Part shown: positions 1 to 9,220 of the stretch, piece after piece
How positions within the stretch are numbered: the stretch's first letter is position 1
Layout of the letters: each line of letters opens with the position of its first letter
Assembly: GCF_011745145.1 (NCBI RefSeq)
Contig: NZ_CP050191.1
Span: forward strand, 1,695,096-1,759,095
DNA: 64,000 nucleotides
Source: Mycobacterium sp. DL440
GTDB lineage: Bacteria > Actinomycetota > Actinomycetes > Mycobacteriales > Mycobacteriaceae
Direction: 5' to 3'
The notes under the pieces: generated by a model
What the model was told of the DNA's origin: nothing
The model's input: only the letters and a program-made list of their open reading frames with translations
Database searches by the model: none
Program-made: the position numbers and the translations under genes

Positions 1-657
1 GACCACGCCGACATGCACGAGGCGCTGCTGGACCACCTCGGCGTCGGCAATACCCACATTCTGGCTCACGACCTGGGTGATTCGGTCGGCCAGGAACTGC
101 TGGCCCGGCACGAGTTCGGCGACCGGTCCTACGGGGCACTGGACATCGAGTCCATCACCTGGCTCAACGGCGGGCTGTTCAACGAGGCCTACACGCCTCG
201 GCTGCTTCAGAAGGCGATGTCGCGAACCCCGTTGGGGGACATCATGAGTCCGCTGCAGGGCAGCCGGTTCTCGCGCCGGATCGTGGAGCCCACCATCAGG
301 GAAATGTTCGGGGTGAACACGAAGCCGTCGCAGGATCTGATGGAGAAGTTCCACCAGATCCTTGAGTACAACGACGGTAAGCGGGTCATCCACAAAGTCG
401 GCCGGTTCGTCAACGACCGCTACACGTACCGCAATCGGTGGGTGCGGGCCATGCGGACGACCGATGTGTCGATGCGGCTGATCGACGGGCCGTCGGACCC
501 GAACTCGGGGCGGCACATGGCCAAGCGCTACCTCGAGGTCATTCCCGACCCCGACGTGGTGATGCTCGCCGATGACATCGCGCACTGGCCGCAGATCGAG
601 GATCCGCAGGGAGTCCTGACGCATTTCCTGGCCCACATCGACCGGGTGGGCGGATGA
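1..657 (+). CDS. alpha/beta hydrolase, 5' truncated by window edge
   Basis: C-terminal 218 residues of an alpha/beta-hydrolase; the frame is open to base 1, so the N-terminus lies outside the window. The segment AHDLGDSVGQE matches the nucleophile elbow of haloalkane-dehalogenase and MEST-like hydrolases, in which the aspartate after His is the nucleophile. A C-terminal H (ADDIAHWPQIEDP) fits the catalytic histidine before the last helix. Substrate is unknown. It converges on the RNase D gene, with 12 bases between the stop codons. Confidence 0.8.
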   Translation, partial: DHADMHEALLDHLGVGNTHILAHDLGDSVGQELLARHEFGDRSYGALDIESITWLNGGLFNEAYTPRLLQKAMSRTPLGDIMSPLQGSRFSRRIVEPTIREMFGVNTKPSQDLMEKFHQILEYNDGKRVIHKVGRFVNDRYTYRNRWVRAMRTTDVSMRLIDGPSDPNSGRHMAKRYLEVIPDPDVVMLADDIAHWPQIEDPQGVLTHFLAHIDRVGG

Positions 658-669
658 ATCGTCGGAGGT

Positions 670-1935
670 TTAGTCGGTACTGAGTGCGACGGTCAGCACC
701 GGTACCGTCAGTTCCCGTTGCCATAGTCGGACGTTGGCCTTGACGAGAAATTCCTCCACGGCGGTGGCCACATCGCCGACCGGATGCCAGTCCCAGCAGA
801 GTCGGCGCACCACTTCCGGGGTGATGAGGTTCTCGGCGGGCACCGAGACCCGCTGCGACAGTTCGGCCAGACCGGCCCGGGCGGCTTCGAGGCGGGCCGC
901 GGCTTCCGGTTTGCGCCGGGCCCACCGCGCCGCCGGGGGCGGGCCGTTCTGGGCCTCGTTGGCCTCGGGCAGGTCGGTGTTGTCCCGGGCCCGGGCCAGC
1001 GCGTCCAGCCAGACCTTCGCGCTCTTGCGCTGTTTGGAGCCGCCGAAGACCGGTAGTGCGATCAGTTCGTCGACCGTCTTGGGGTCGGTCGTGGCGGCGT
1101 TGATGATCGCGGCGTCGGGCAGGATCCGTCCGGGCGCGATGTCGCGGCCGCGGGCGATGGTGTCGCGGGTGGTCCACAACTCGCGGACGGCCGACAGTGC
1201 TTGCGGGTTGCGCACCTTGTGGATACCGGAGGTGCGCCGCCAGCGGTCACGACGGGTAGGTTGTGCGACATAGGTGCGCAGGAACTCGAATTCCTGTGCC
1301 GCCCAATCGGTTTTACCCTGCTCTTCGAGTACAGCGGCGATCGCGTCGCGCAGTTCCACCAGCACCTCGACGTCCAGGGCGGCGTAGTTGAGCCATTCTG
1401 GTGGCAGCGGACGCTTGGACCAGTCGGCTGCGCCGTGGCCCTTCATCAACTGCAGGCCGAGCAACCGCTGCACCATCGCGGCCAGGTTGACCCGTTCGAA
1501 ACCGGCCAGCCGGCCGGCCAATTCGGTGTCGTACAGCTTGCCGGGGCGCAGGCCGATCTCGGCAAGGCACGGCAGGTCCTGGTCGGCGGCGTGCAACACC
1601 CATTCGTCCTGGGACAGGGCATCGGCCACTGGCGCCATGGCGTCGATGGGCGAGCCGCCGTGATTGACCGGGTCGATCAGTGCAGTGCCGGAGCCGGAGC
1701 GGCGGATCTGCACCAGGTACGCGCGGTTGGAGTAGCGGAAGCCCGATGCGCGTTCCGCATCGATCGCGAACGGACCGCTGCCTTTCGCCAGAGATGTTGC
1801 TGCAGATGATATTTCACCGGCGGTGATGCAGACCTCGGGCACCCCGTCGGCGGGGGAGAGCAGCGGGGTCGATTCGGCCTCTTCGGGCTCGGCAGCGTCT
1901 GGGTCTTCAGAGACTTGAGGGTCCTCGTCCATCAT
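670..1935 (-). CDS. rnd: Ribonuclease D family 3'-5' exonuclease with HRDC domain
   Basis: 421 aa. The DEDD exonuclease domain starts near residue 55: DxE motif at 59-61 (FAIDAER), second Asp in LHAADQD near 118, and the YxxxD motif at 184-188 (YAALD). An HRDC-type helical domain follows at about 230-310. The family trims 3' ends of stable RNA precursors using two metal ions. It is the Rv2681 counterpart by content and by position. The DUF3000 gene ends one base upstream on the same strand, so the two are probably co-transcribed. Confidence 0.88.
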   Translation of the reverse strand: MMDEDPQVSEDPDAAEPEEAESTPLLSPADGVPEVCITAGEISSAATSLAKGSGPFAIDAERASGFRYSNRAYLVQIRRSGSGTALIDPVNHGGSPIDAMAPVADALSQDEWVLHAADQDLPCLAEIGLRPGKLYDTELAGRLAGFERVNLAAMVQRLLGLQLMKGHGAADWSKRPLPPEWLNYAALDVEVLVELRDAIAAVLEEQGKTDWAAQEFEFLRTYVAQPTRRDRWRRTSGIHKVRNPQALSAVRELWTTRDTIARGRDIAPGRILPDAAIINAATTDPKTVDELIALPVFGGSKQRKSAKVWLDALARARDNTDLPEANEAQNGPPPAARWARRKPEAAARLEAARAGLAELSQRVSVPAENLITPEVVRRLCWDWHPVGDVATAVEEFLVKANVRLWQRELTVPVLTVALSTD

Positions 1936-1936
1936 C

Positions 1937-2518
1937 TTATGCGCGCGTACGGGAACTCAGGTCGGTGACGCCGCTGGGCGGTAACCCGGCGGCGTGCTCG
2001 AGAACTTCGCAAAATGCCTCCACGTGCGGCCCCAACTCCAGATCGGTGGCGGTCCAGGAGGCCCGCAGCTCGAGCTGGTGTGCCCGTGGCGGGCCGGAGA
2101 TGTCGCCGTAGCGCACCGAGGTGGTGGCGGTGACGGTGCCGCCCAGAGCGGTGACGTGCTCGGCACGCGACTCCAGGGCATCCACCAGCCAGCTCCAGGC
2201 CACCTCGGGCAGCAGCGGGTCGACGGCTTCGGTGGAGTCCAGGTCGGCCTGGATGTAGGCGACCAGCCGCATGGTGCCATCCCACGCCTCGGCTCCTTCG
2301 GGGTCGTGCAGCAGGATCAACCGCCCGAAGGCGTCACCCTCGGAACGCTCCGGCACAACCGTTGTCTCAGGGTGCCGAACCTCGGCGCCCAGCGCGTAGC
2401 TGTAGGGCGCCAGCCGCTGGGGCGGTCGTATCGGACCCAGCTCGATTTCCGGCCGTACGGTGGTGGCGCTCATCGCCGCCACCGCCGTCCGGAACTGGGC
2501 CGGTTCGGCAGAGGTCAC
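1937..2518 (-). CDS. DUF3000 family protein (Rv2680-like)
   Basis: 193 aa from a GTG at 2518. That start is preferred to the ATG at 2473 because the stretch between them (PAQFRTAVAAM) looks like the conserved beginning of DUF3000 proteins, followed by RPEIEL and QRLAPYSYALGAEV. Function is unknown; the family is actinobacterial and sits beside RNase D. It is divergent from hemE, with about 110 bases between the starts. The frame stays open further upstream, but that part has no protein-like composition. Confidence 0.8.
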   Translation of the reverse strand: MTSAEPAQFRTAVAAMSATTVRPEIELGPIRPPQRLAPYSYALGAEVRHPETTVVPERSEGDAFGRLILLHDPEGAEAWDGTMRLVAYIQADLDSTEAVDPLLPEVAWSWLVDALESRAEHVTALGGTVTATTSVRYGDISGPPRAHQLELRASWTATDLELGPHVEAFCEVLEHAAGLPPSGVTDLSSRTRA

Positions 2519-2629
2519 GGCATTTGACGCTAGCTGATGGGGCCAGGACGGTACGCAGGCGCGCCGGAGTGAGGCAGTCACGAACCAGCAACGGCCCGCG
2601 TCAGGGGGCTCGTGGCACCATAGGAGCCG

Positions 2630-3691
2630 ATGAGTACCCGCCGGGAGCTGCCCGAATCCCCCTATCTTGCCGCCGCCAGCGGCCGCACCCCGCACCGTGT
2701 GCCGGTGTGGTTCATGCGGCAGGCCGGCCGGTCGTTGCCGGAATATCGCGCGCTGCGCGCCCAGCACCGCATGCTGGAGGCCTGCTTCGACCCCGAACTG
2801 GTCTGCGAGATCACGCTGCAGCCGGTGCGCAGGCACGGCGTGGACGCCGCGATCCTGTTCTCAGACATCGTGGTGCCTTTGAAGGCCGCCGGGATCGGCC
2901 TGGACATCGTCCCCGACGTGGGCCCGGTGATCGAACAGCCGATCCGGACGCTGGCCGATGTCGACGGCATGAAACCGCTTGATCCGGTGCAGGTCGCGCC
3001 CGTCACCGAAGCGATATCGATGCTGGTGCGTGAGCTGGGCGAAGTGCCGCTGATCGGCTTCGCGGGCGCCCCGTTCACGCTGGCCTCTTACCTGGTCGAG
3101 GGCGGTCCGAGCCGTCACCACGAACGCACCAAGGCGATGATGCTGGGCGAGTCGGCCACCTGGCACGCCCTGATGACCGCGCTGACGGATCTGACCATCA
3201 CGTTCCTGCAGGCCCAGGTCGACGCCGGGGTGGATGCCCTCCAGGTGTTCGACTCCTGGGCCGGGACGCTGTCGCTGGCCGACTACCGCACCTACGTGCT
3301 TCCGCACACCACCCGGGTGTTCGCCACGATGGCCGCGGCAGGCGTGCCGATGACGCACTTCGGCGTCGGCACCGCAGAACTGCTGGGTGCGATGTCGGAG
3401 GCGTTGGGTTCCGCGCCGGCCACCATGGTCGGAGTGGACTGGCGCACCTCGCTGGTGGATGCCGCGGCCCGGGTCAAGCCGGGCAGCGCCCTGCAGGGCA
3501 ACCTGGATCCGGTGGTCTTGCTGGCCGGCTGGCCGGTGACCGAGGCAGCGGTACGCCGGGTGGTCGACGACGGCCGGGCCGCAGTGGCCGCGGGAGCTGC
3601 CGGTCACGTCTTCAACCTGGGCCACGGTGTGCTGCCGGCGACCGACCCCGGCATCATCACCGAGGCGGTGACCCTGGTGCACTCCCTGTGA
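2630..3691 (+). CDS. hemE: Uroporphyrinogen III decarboxylase
   Basis: 353 aa, normal family length. The first URO-D signature ([14 protein letters not shown]) is at residues 28-40 and the second ([17 protein letters not shown]) near 145. The enzyme removes four acetate carboxyls from uroporphyrinogen III to give coproporphyrinogen III in the cytosol. Its stop overlaps the GTG of the next gene (GTGA), so it is translationally coupled to the coproporphyrinogen oxidase in a hemE-cgoX-chdC operon. Confidence 0.95.
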   Translation: MSTRRELPESPYLAAASGRTPHRVPVWFMRQAGRSLPEYRALRAQHRMLEACFDPELVCEITLQPVRRHGVDAAILFSDIVVPLKAAGIGLDIVPDVGPVIEQPIRTLADVDGMKPLDPVQVAPVTEAISMLVRELGEVPLIGFAGAPFTLASYLVEGGPSRHHERTKAMMLGESATWHALMTALTDLTITFLQAQVDAGVDALQVFDSWAGTLSLADYRTYVLPHTTRVFATMAAAGVPMTHFGVGTAELLGAMSEALGSAPATMVGVDWRTSLVDAAARVKPGSALQGNLDPVVLLAGWPVTEAAVRRVVDDGRAAVAAGAAGHVFNLGHGVLPATDPGIITEAVTLVHSL

Positions 3692-5043
3692 GTGCTTCCT
3701 ATTGTGTTGTCGGCGGCGGCATTTCAGGGCTCGTCGCAGCATATCGGTTGAGGCTCGCGGCCGGACCCCGAGCGCAGATCACGCTGCTCGATCCGGCTGA
3801 CCGGCTCGGCGGCGTGCTGCGGACCGAACGGGTCGGCGGGCAGCCGTTCGATGTCGGTGCCGAGGCGTTCATCGTGCGCAGGCCCGAGATGCTCGACCTG
3901 CTCGACGAGCTGGGCCTGGCCGGCCGCCGGCTCAGCCCCACCGGCACCCGCCCGTTGATCTACAGCGGCGCGCGGCTGCATCAGTTGCCGCAGGGCACCG
4001 TGCAGGGCATTCCGGCGCAGGCGTCGTCGCTGCTCGGTCTCGTCGACGACGAGACCGTGGCTCGCATCCTCGACGAGCGCGCCCGGCCACTGAAGTGGAC
4101 CCCCGGAGCCGATCCGTCGGTCGCCGAGCTGGTGGGCGACCGGTTCGGCCCGCAGGTGGTGACGCGGTCCGTCGACCCTCTGCTCACCGGCGTGTACGCC
4201 GGATCGTCGACCACGATCGGGGTGCGTTCGGCGGTGCCGTCGGTGGCCGCCGCGCTGGACCGCGGGGCCCGCAGCCTCACCGAGGCGGTGCGTGAGGCGC
4301 TGCCGCCGCCATCCAACGCGCCGGTGTTCGGTGCGGTCGACGGCGGTTACACCGTGCTGCTCGAGGAGCTGCGCCACCGGGCTGATGTGCGGTGGGCCCA
4401 GGTCGCCGCGGTGCGGGTGGATCGGCACGGGCGCGGCTGGTCGGTGCTCGACGACGAGGGCGTGAGCTGGTACGCCGACGGGGTGCTGCTGGCGGTTCCG
4501 GCGCCGCACCTGCCGTCGCTGATCGCGCACATCGCACCGCAGACGGCTGCCGCGGCCCGGCGCATCCGGGTGGCGTCGGCGGCGGTGGTGGCCCTGGCGC
4601 TGCCGGGCGGGACACCGCTGCCGCAGCAATCGGGTGTGCTCGTGGCCGCGGGGGAGCGTCTCAACGCCAAGGCGGTCACGATGTCGTCGCGCAAGTGGGG
4701 CCGGCGCGGGAACGTCGAGATGGTGCGGCTGTCCTTCGGCCGTTACGGCGATGAGATGGCCGTCAACACCGGCGATGACGACCTGCTGGCCTGGTCGGCA
4801 CGCGATCTGAACATGCTGTTCGGTGTCACCGTGGATCCGGTGGACAGCCATGTGCACCGCTGGATCGACGCGATGCCGCAGTACGGTCCGGGCCACGGCG
4901 AGCTGGTCGCCGAATTGCGCGCCGGGTTGCCGCCGACCCTGGCGGTGGCCGGCGCGTACCTCGACGGGATCGGGGTGCCTGCATGTGTGGGGACCGCCAC
5001 CCGGGCGGTCGCGGAACTGGTGCGCAGCGGCGTGGCACGATAG
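3688..5043 (+). CDS. cgoX: Coproporphyrinogen III oxidase (HemY-type flavoprotein)
   Basis: 451 aa, GTG start overlapping the hemE stop by four bases. The N-terminus carries a dinucleotide-binding GxGxxG ([14 protein letters not shown]) for FAD; the rest matches the HemY/HemG flavoprotein family. In actinobacteria that make heme through ChdC, this family oxidises coproporphyrinogen III to coproporphyrin III. The chdC gene four bases downstream supports that role over protoporphyrinogen oxidation. It was historically named hemY or hemG. Confidence 0.9.
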   Translation: MSASYCVVGGGISGLVAAYRLRLAAGPRAQITLLDPADRLGGVLRTERVGGQPFDVGAEAFIVRRPEMLDLLDELGLAGRRLSPTGTRPLIYSGARLHQLPQGTVQGIPAQASSLLGLVDDETVARILDERARPLKWTPGADPSVAELVGDRFGPQVVTRSVDPLLTGVYAGSSTTIGVRSAVPSVAAALDRGARSLTEAVREALPPPSNAPVFGAVDGGYTVLLEELRHRADVRWAQVAAVRVDRHGRGWSVLDDEGVSWYADGVLLAVPAPHLPSLIAHIAPQTAAAARRIRVASAAVVALALPGGTPLPQQSGVLVAAGERLNAKAVTMSSRKWGRRGNVEMVRLSFGRYGDEMAVNTGDDDLLAWSARDLNMLFGVTVDPVDSHVHRWIDAMPQYGPGHGELVAELRAGLPPTLAVAGAYLDGIGVPACVGTATRAVAELVRSGVAR

Positions 5044-5047
5044 GCGC

Positions 5048-5743
5048 ATGGCCAAGCTCGACTACGACGAACTCAACTCCACCCTCCGCTACCTGATGTT
5101 CTCGGTGTTCGCGGTGAGCCCCGGGGAGCTGGGTGAAGAACGCACCCAGGTGACCGACGAGGCGGCGGCGTTCTTCAAGACCCAGGAGGAGCGCGGAGTC
5201 GTCGTACGCGGCCTGTATGACGTGGCCGGCCTGCGGGCCGATGCCGACTTCATGGTCTGGACCCACGCCGAAACCATCGAGGCGCTGCAGGCGACCTATT
5301 CGGACTTCCGGCGCACCACCGCACTGGGCCGCATCAGCGACCCGGTGTGGAGCAGCGTGGCGCTGCACCGGCCGGCCGAGTTCAACAAGAGCCACGTCCC
5401 GGCATTCATCGCCGGTGAGGATCCGGGCGATTACATCTGCGTGTACCCGTTCGTACGGTCCTACGAGTGGTACCTGCTGCCCGAGGAGGAGCGTCGCCGC
5501 ATGCTGTCCGAGCACGGTATGGCTGCCCGCGGCTACAAGGATGTGCGGGCCAACACGGTGCCGGCGTTCGCCCTCGGCGACTACGAGTGGATCCTCGCCT
5601 TCGAGGCTCCTGAACTCGATCGCATCGTCGATCTGATGCGCGATCTGCGGGCCACCGACGCCCGCCGCCACACCCGCGAGGAGACACCGTTCTTCACCGG
5701 CCCGCGGGTCAGCGTCGAGGATCTGGTCGCCAAGCTGCCGTAG
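5048..5743 (+). CDS. chdC: Coproheme decarboxylase (HemQ, chlorite-dismutase family)
   Basis: 231 aa from the ATG at 5048, four bases after the cgoX stop. Tyr133 ([12 protein letters not shown]) fits the catalytic tyrosine and His156 (RRMLSEHG) the proximal heme ligand of actinobacterial ChdC. The enzyme converts coproheme to heme b by two oxidative decarboxylations. The same frame is open far upstream inside cgoX, but that part is antisense-like noise. It is the last clear gene of the heme operon. Confidence 0.93.
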   Translation: MAKLDYDELNSTLRYLMFSVFAVSPGELGEERTQVTDEAAAFFKTQEERGVVVRGLYDVAGLRADADFMVWTHAETIEALQATYSDFRRTTALGRISDPVWSSVALHRPAEFNKSHVPAFIAGEDPGDYICVYPFVRSYEWYLLPEEERRRMLSEHGMAARGYKDVRANTVPAFALGDYEWILAFEAPELDRIVDLMRDLRATDARRHTREETPFFTGPRVSVEDLVAKLP

Positions 5744-5824
5744 TTCGCCGGTGCTGGTTCGTCGGCGTGATGTCGGCATGCGGGTTGACCTGGGCTTTCA
5801 GTCAGCGGGTCTACCCTCGCGGAG

Positions 5825-6568
5825 ATGACTGCTCCGCAAGAATCTGATCACTTCGAAGAGATGTACCGCGACGAGCGGACGGCGCACGGACTGCCTGCCG
5901 CCACACCGTGGGACATCGGTGGACCACAGCCAGTCGTGCAGCAGCTCGTCGCGCTGGGCGCCGTCAAGGGTGAGGTGCTCGATCCCGGCACCGGGCCCGG
6001 ACATCACGCCATCCACTACGCGTCAAAAGGTTTGTCGGCCACGGGTGTTGACGCGTCACCAGCCGCGATCGAGAGGGCGAAGCAGAACGCGCGCAAGGCC
6101 GGCGTGACGGTGGACTTCAAGGTGGCCGATGCGACCAAACTGGAGGGTCTGGAAGGCAGGTTCGACACCGTCGTCGACACCGCCTTCTACCACGTCTTCA
6201 CCGGCGAACCCGAGCTGCAGAACTCGTACGTGCGGGCGTTGCACCGGGCCACCAAACCTGGTGCGCGGCTGTACATGTACGAATTCGGCGAGCACACCGT
6301 CAACGGCTTCAGGATGCCGCGTTCGATGTCTGCAGACGATTTCCGCGGGGTGCTTCCCGACGCCGGCTGGGAGATCACGTACCTCGGGACGACCACCTAC
6401 CAGGGCAACGTCAGCCTCGAGGTCTTCGAGACGATGGCCGCTCGTAATCCTGACATGGCCGACGAGATGACCCCGCTGCTCGAGCGGTTGCGGGTGATCG
6501 AACCGTGGCTGGTCGACGGCCGGGTGCACATGCCGTTCTGGGAGGTGCACGCCACCCGGGTCGATTGA
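5825..6568 (+). CDS. Class I SAM-dependent methyltransferase (Rv2675c-like)
   Basis: 247 aa. Motif I is VLDPGTGPGHHAIHYA (about residues 55-70), followed by the acidic loop GVDASPAAIERAK. The first Gly of the usual ExGxG is replaced by Pro (DPGTGPG). Substrate is unknown. It follows chdC after 81 bases on the same strand and converges on msrB, the same arrangement as Rv2675c in M. tuberculosis. Confidence 0.82.
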   Translation: MTAPQESDHFEEMYRDERTAHGLPAATPWDIGGPQPVVQQLVALGAVKGEVLDPGTGPGHHAIHYASKGLSATGVDASPAAIERAKQNARKAGVTVDFKVADATKLEGLEGRFDTVVDTAFYHVFTGEPELQNSYVRALHRATKPGARLYMYEFGEHTVNGFRMPRSMSADDFRGVLPDAGWEITYLGTTTYQGNVSLEVFETMAARNPDMADEMTPLLERLRVIEPWLVDGRVHMPFWEVHATRVD

Positions 6569-6577
6569 GGCCCGGCC

Positions 6578-6994
6578 TCACTCCGTCTTGGGCACCAGCT
6601 TCAGTGAGATGGAATTGATGCAGTACCGCTGATCGGTCGGGGTGGGGTAGCCCTCACCCTCGAAAACGTGTCCCAGGTGGCTGTGGCAGTTGGCGCACAG
6701 CACCTCGACGCGGCGCATGCCCAGCGAATCGTCCGACCGCAGGATCACCGCGGCCGAATCAGCCGGATCGAAGAATGACGGCCAGCCGCAATGGGATTCG
6801 AACTTCTCGGTGCTGCGGAACAACTCGGCGCCGCAGGCCCGGCATTCGTACACGCCCTCAGTCTTGGTGTCGGTGTATTCACCGACGAAAGGGCGCTCGG
6901 TACCCGCCCGGCGCAGCACCGCGAACTCCTCGGAGCTGAGCTTGGCGCGCCACTCGTCGTCGGTCAGTTGCACTTTGGGACCCTCGGTCGTCAT
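6578..6994 (-). CDS. msrB: Peptide-methionine (R)-S-oxide reductase
   Basis: 138 aa. Two CxxC pairs (CRAC and CANC) form the structural zinc site; the catalytic cysteine is in RYCINS near the C-terminus, and the conserved HCGWPSF and HLGHVF segments are present. It reduces the R epimer of methionine sulfoxide in oxidised proteins in the cytoplasm, recycled by thioredoxin. It corresponds to Rv2674. Confidence 0.93.
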   Translation of the reverse strand: MTTEGPKVQLTDDEWRAKLSSEEFAVLRRAGTERPFVGEYTDTKTEGVYECRACGAELFRSTEKFESHCGWPSFFDPADSAAVILRSDDSLGMRRVEVLCANCHSHLGHVFEGEGYPTPTDQRYCINSISLKLVPKTE

Positions 6995-7111
6995 ATCCCC
7001 AAGTTACGTGCTGATCAGCGGCGCGCGCCAGGTACGGCGGATCTGTACAAGCGCCGATCGCTCAACCACGCCAGGCTGTTTTCAGACGGCCACTGAAGTG
7101 AGGGGCGAAAA

Positions 7112-7849
7112 ATGACCAATCGGATACGCGTCGTGTGTGCGGGCGACAGCATCACCAGGGGACGGCTCAGCACCGACTATGTCGCGATGTTGAGGCGAAG
7201 CAAAGTGGGTGAGAGAGCGGAATTCGTCCGTCACGGGGTTAACGGGGATCTCGCGTACAACCTTTTGCAGCGTCTCGACAGGGTGGTCGCGGCTCAGCCG
7301 GATGTGGTGACGGTTCTCATCGGAACCAACGACGTGCGGGCCGCGATCTCGGCCGAAGCGGCTCGCCGGGCGGTACGGCGCAAGAACCTGCCGGTGCATC
7401 CCACCCTCGACACTTACCGCGACGACCTCGACATGATCGTGAGCCGCCTACGGGCGGAGACCCGCGCTGACATCGCGTTGCTGTCGTTGCCCGTGCTGGG
7501 CCAGGACCTGCGGGGTGCCCCGGCACGGGCCGCTGCCGAGTACAGCGTCGTGATCCGGACGACGGCCGCGGCGCACGGTGTCGGGTATCTGCCGGTGAAC
7601 GAACGGCAGACCGAATACCTGGCGTGCCGCGAGTCCGATCCCAAGGTCGACTTCGATTCCGGTATGGGACTGGTGTACCGGTCTCTGGTGCGGCACTTCC
7701 TGCTCGGCGCATCCTATCGCCGGATCGGGGCGTCGCGCGGCTTGATCCTGACCACCGATCATGTCCATCAGAATCCGCGTGGGGTCTCGCTGATCGCCGA
7801 TGCAATCGAGGAGCACGTGGACATGGTGGCCCCACTGCGACCGCGGTAG
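7112..7849 (+). CDS. SGNH/GDSL-type hydrolase
   Basis: 245 aa. Block I is GDSIT near residue 12 (nucleophile Ser), block III is IGTND near 70 and block V is DHVHQN near 222 (catalytic Asp and His). No signal peptide is apparent, so it is probably cytosolic. A purine-rich stretch (GAGGGG) lies nine bases before the ATG. The natural ester substrate is unknown. The AraC-type regulator starts eight bases downstream and is probably in the same transcript. Confidence 0.85.
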   Translation: MTNRIRVVCAGDSITRGRLSTDYVAMLRRSKVGERAEFVRHGVNGDLAYNLLQRLDRVVAAQPDVVTVLIGTNDVRAAISAEAARRAVRRKNLPVHPTLDTYRDDLDMIVSRLRAETRADIALLSLPVLGQDLRGAPARAAAEYSVVIRTTAAAHGVGYLPVNERQTEYLACRESDPKVDFDSGMGLVYRSLVRHFLLGASYRRIGASRGLILTTDHVHQNPRGVSLIADAIEEHVDMVAPLRPR

Positions 7850-7857
7850 CCTGCGGT

Positions 7858-8607
7858 ATGCGCGGCAGTTGGATCGCCAGACCGGGCGTGATGGCCGTGG
7901 CGGGGTCGTTCGACAAGATCGAGCACCATCACCATCCCGCGGTTCAGGTGGCAGTCGGGATCGACGGCCCATTGGGCTTGCTGTCCGGCGATGGCACCGG
8001 TGAGCGGTGCATGATCGCTGCGGTGGCCGGAGGCACCCGTCACGCACTGCGCCCCGAAGGGGCCAGCTCGGCATTCTCGGTCTACCTCAGCCCCGAAACT
8101 CCCACCGCGACAACGCTGAACACGTTGATTCGGGCGTGCGGAGCGCGCCCCGGACTGTGGGCCGTGGTCGATGCCGACATGCTGGCCGCGGCGGTGACGG
8201 CCGCGGTGCGCACCGAGGATCTGACTGGTGCGGCAGACATGCTGATCGAAGGACTGCTCAGCCGAGCCGGCTCTGCTACGGAGGTAGCTGTGCACCCGCA
8301 GGTGCGTCAGGCGATCGAACTCCTCAACGCCCGGATGCCGAGTCGCGCCGACCTCGGTTCGGTGGCCGGCGAGGTGGCCATTTCGCCGGACTATCTGGGC
8401 CGGTTGTTCCGTGAGCAGACCGGGACGTCGTTCGGCGCTACGGTGCGGTGGACACGGCTGTTGGCCGCGTTGGAGCACCTCGGCGCGGGTGCATCGATCA
8501 CCGATGCGGCGCACATGGCGGGATTTGCCGACGGTGCGCACGCGACCCGGGTATGTCGCGAGTTGACCGGTATCGCGCCCAGGGACGTGGCTCGCGCGTT
8601 GAACTGA
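7858..8607 (+). CDS. AraC family transcriptional regulator
   Basis: 249 aa from the ATG at 7858; the frame is open further upstream only inside the hydrolase gene. The N-terminal half resembles a cupin-like effector domain (IEHHHHPAVQVAVGIDGP). The C-terminal 100 residues form the double helix-turn-helix, with LGSVAGEVAISPDYLGRLFR as the first unit and ITDAAHMAGFADGAHATRVC as the second. Regulated genes are unknown; the tight linkage to the SGNH hydrolase suggests that gene is a target. Confidence 0.85.
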   Translation: MRGSWIARPGVMAVAGSFDKIEHHHHPAVQVAVGIDGPLGLLSGDGTGERCMIAAVAGGTRHALRPEGASSAFSVYLSPETPTATTLNTLIRACGARPGLWAVVDADMLAAAVTAAVRTEDLTGAADMLIEGLLSRAGSATEVAVHPQVRQAIELLNARMPSRADLGSVAGEVAISPDYLGRLFREQTGTSFGATVRWTRLLAALEHLGAGASITDAAHMAGFADGAHATRVCRELTGIAPRDVARALN

Positions 8608-8647
8608 CCGGACGGATCTGTCCAGAACACCGACGACAGGAGCTCCC

Positions 8648-9220
8648 ATGCCGGCAATGTCACGGATCGAGCGCGCATTCTGCAAGACCGCGTTGTGGCG
8701 CGGAGGAACCGGGCAGGCCGTGCTCGGCAGCCTCCCGGTCGATCGGCTGGGTCATGACGTGCTCGAAATCGGCTCGGGCAGTGGTGATATCGCGGCCCGG
8801 CTCCGTCAATCGAACCCGGAGCTGGCAATCACCGCGACCGACTTCGACCCGGCCATGGTGCGCACCGCAGCCCGTCGGTTGGGGGTATTCAAAAACGTGA
8901 CGGTGCGCGGGGCCGATGCCACGGACCTGCCGTTCGACGACGACTCGTTCGATTCGGTACTGAGCTGCCTGATGCTGCATCACATCGTGGACTGGGAGAA
9001 GGCGATCGCCGAGATCGCCCGGGTGCTGCGCCCCGGCGGTGTGTTCACCGGCTATGACCTGACCCGCACCCCGTTGGCGACCGCGATCCACCGGCTCGAC
9101 CGGTCACCGTTCCGGCTGGTGAACCCCGATGAGCTCGACGAGGTCTGTGCGCGGCACGGCCTGGCCATGCAGACCCGGACCCGGCTGGCGGGTCAGGTCA
9201 TGCAGTTCACGTCAGACTGA
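8648..9220 (+). CDS. Class I SAM-dependent methyltransferase
   Basis: 190 aa. Motif I VLEIGSGSGDIAARL near residue 38 and a post-I aspartate (ATDFDPAMV) define the SAM pocket. SCLMLHHIVDWEKAIAEIAR and VLRPGGVFTGYDL are typical of the Methyltransf_11 family. Its 3' end overlaps the convergent aftC by nine bases. Substrate is unknown. Confidence 0.82.
   Translation: MPAMSRIERAFCKTALWRGGTGQAVLGSLPVDRLGHDVLEIGSGSGDIAARLRQSNPELAITATDFDPAMVRTAARRLGVFKNVTVRGADATDLPFDDDSFDSVLSCLMLHHIVDWEKAIAEIARVLRPGGVFTGYDLTRTPLATAIHRLDRSPFRLVNPDELDEVCARHGLAMQTRTRLAGQVMQFTSD

Noticed and set aside
539..1809. Several long open frames opposite RNase D
   Set aside because: High-GC shadows: Arg/Gly/Ala-rich, no family features, fully antisense to a clear gene.
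9212..9220. Frameshift or fusion between the methyltransferase and aftC
   Set aside because: They are on opposite strands and simply overlap at their 3' ends by nine bases.
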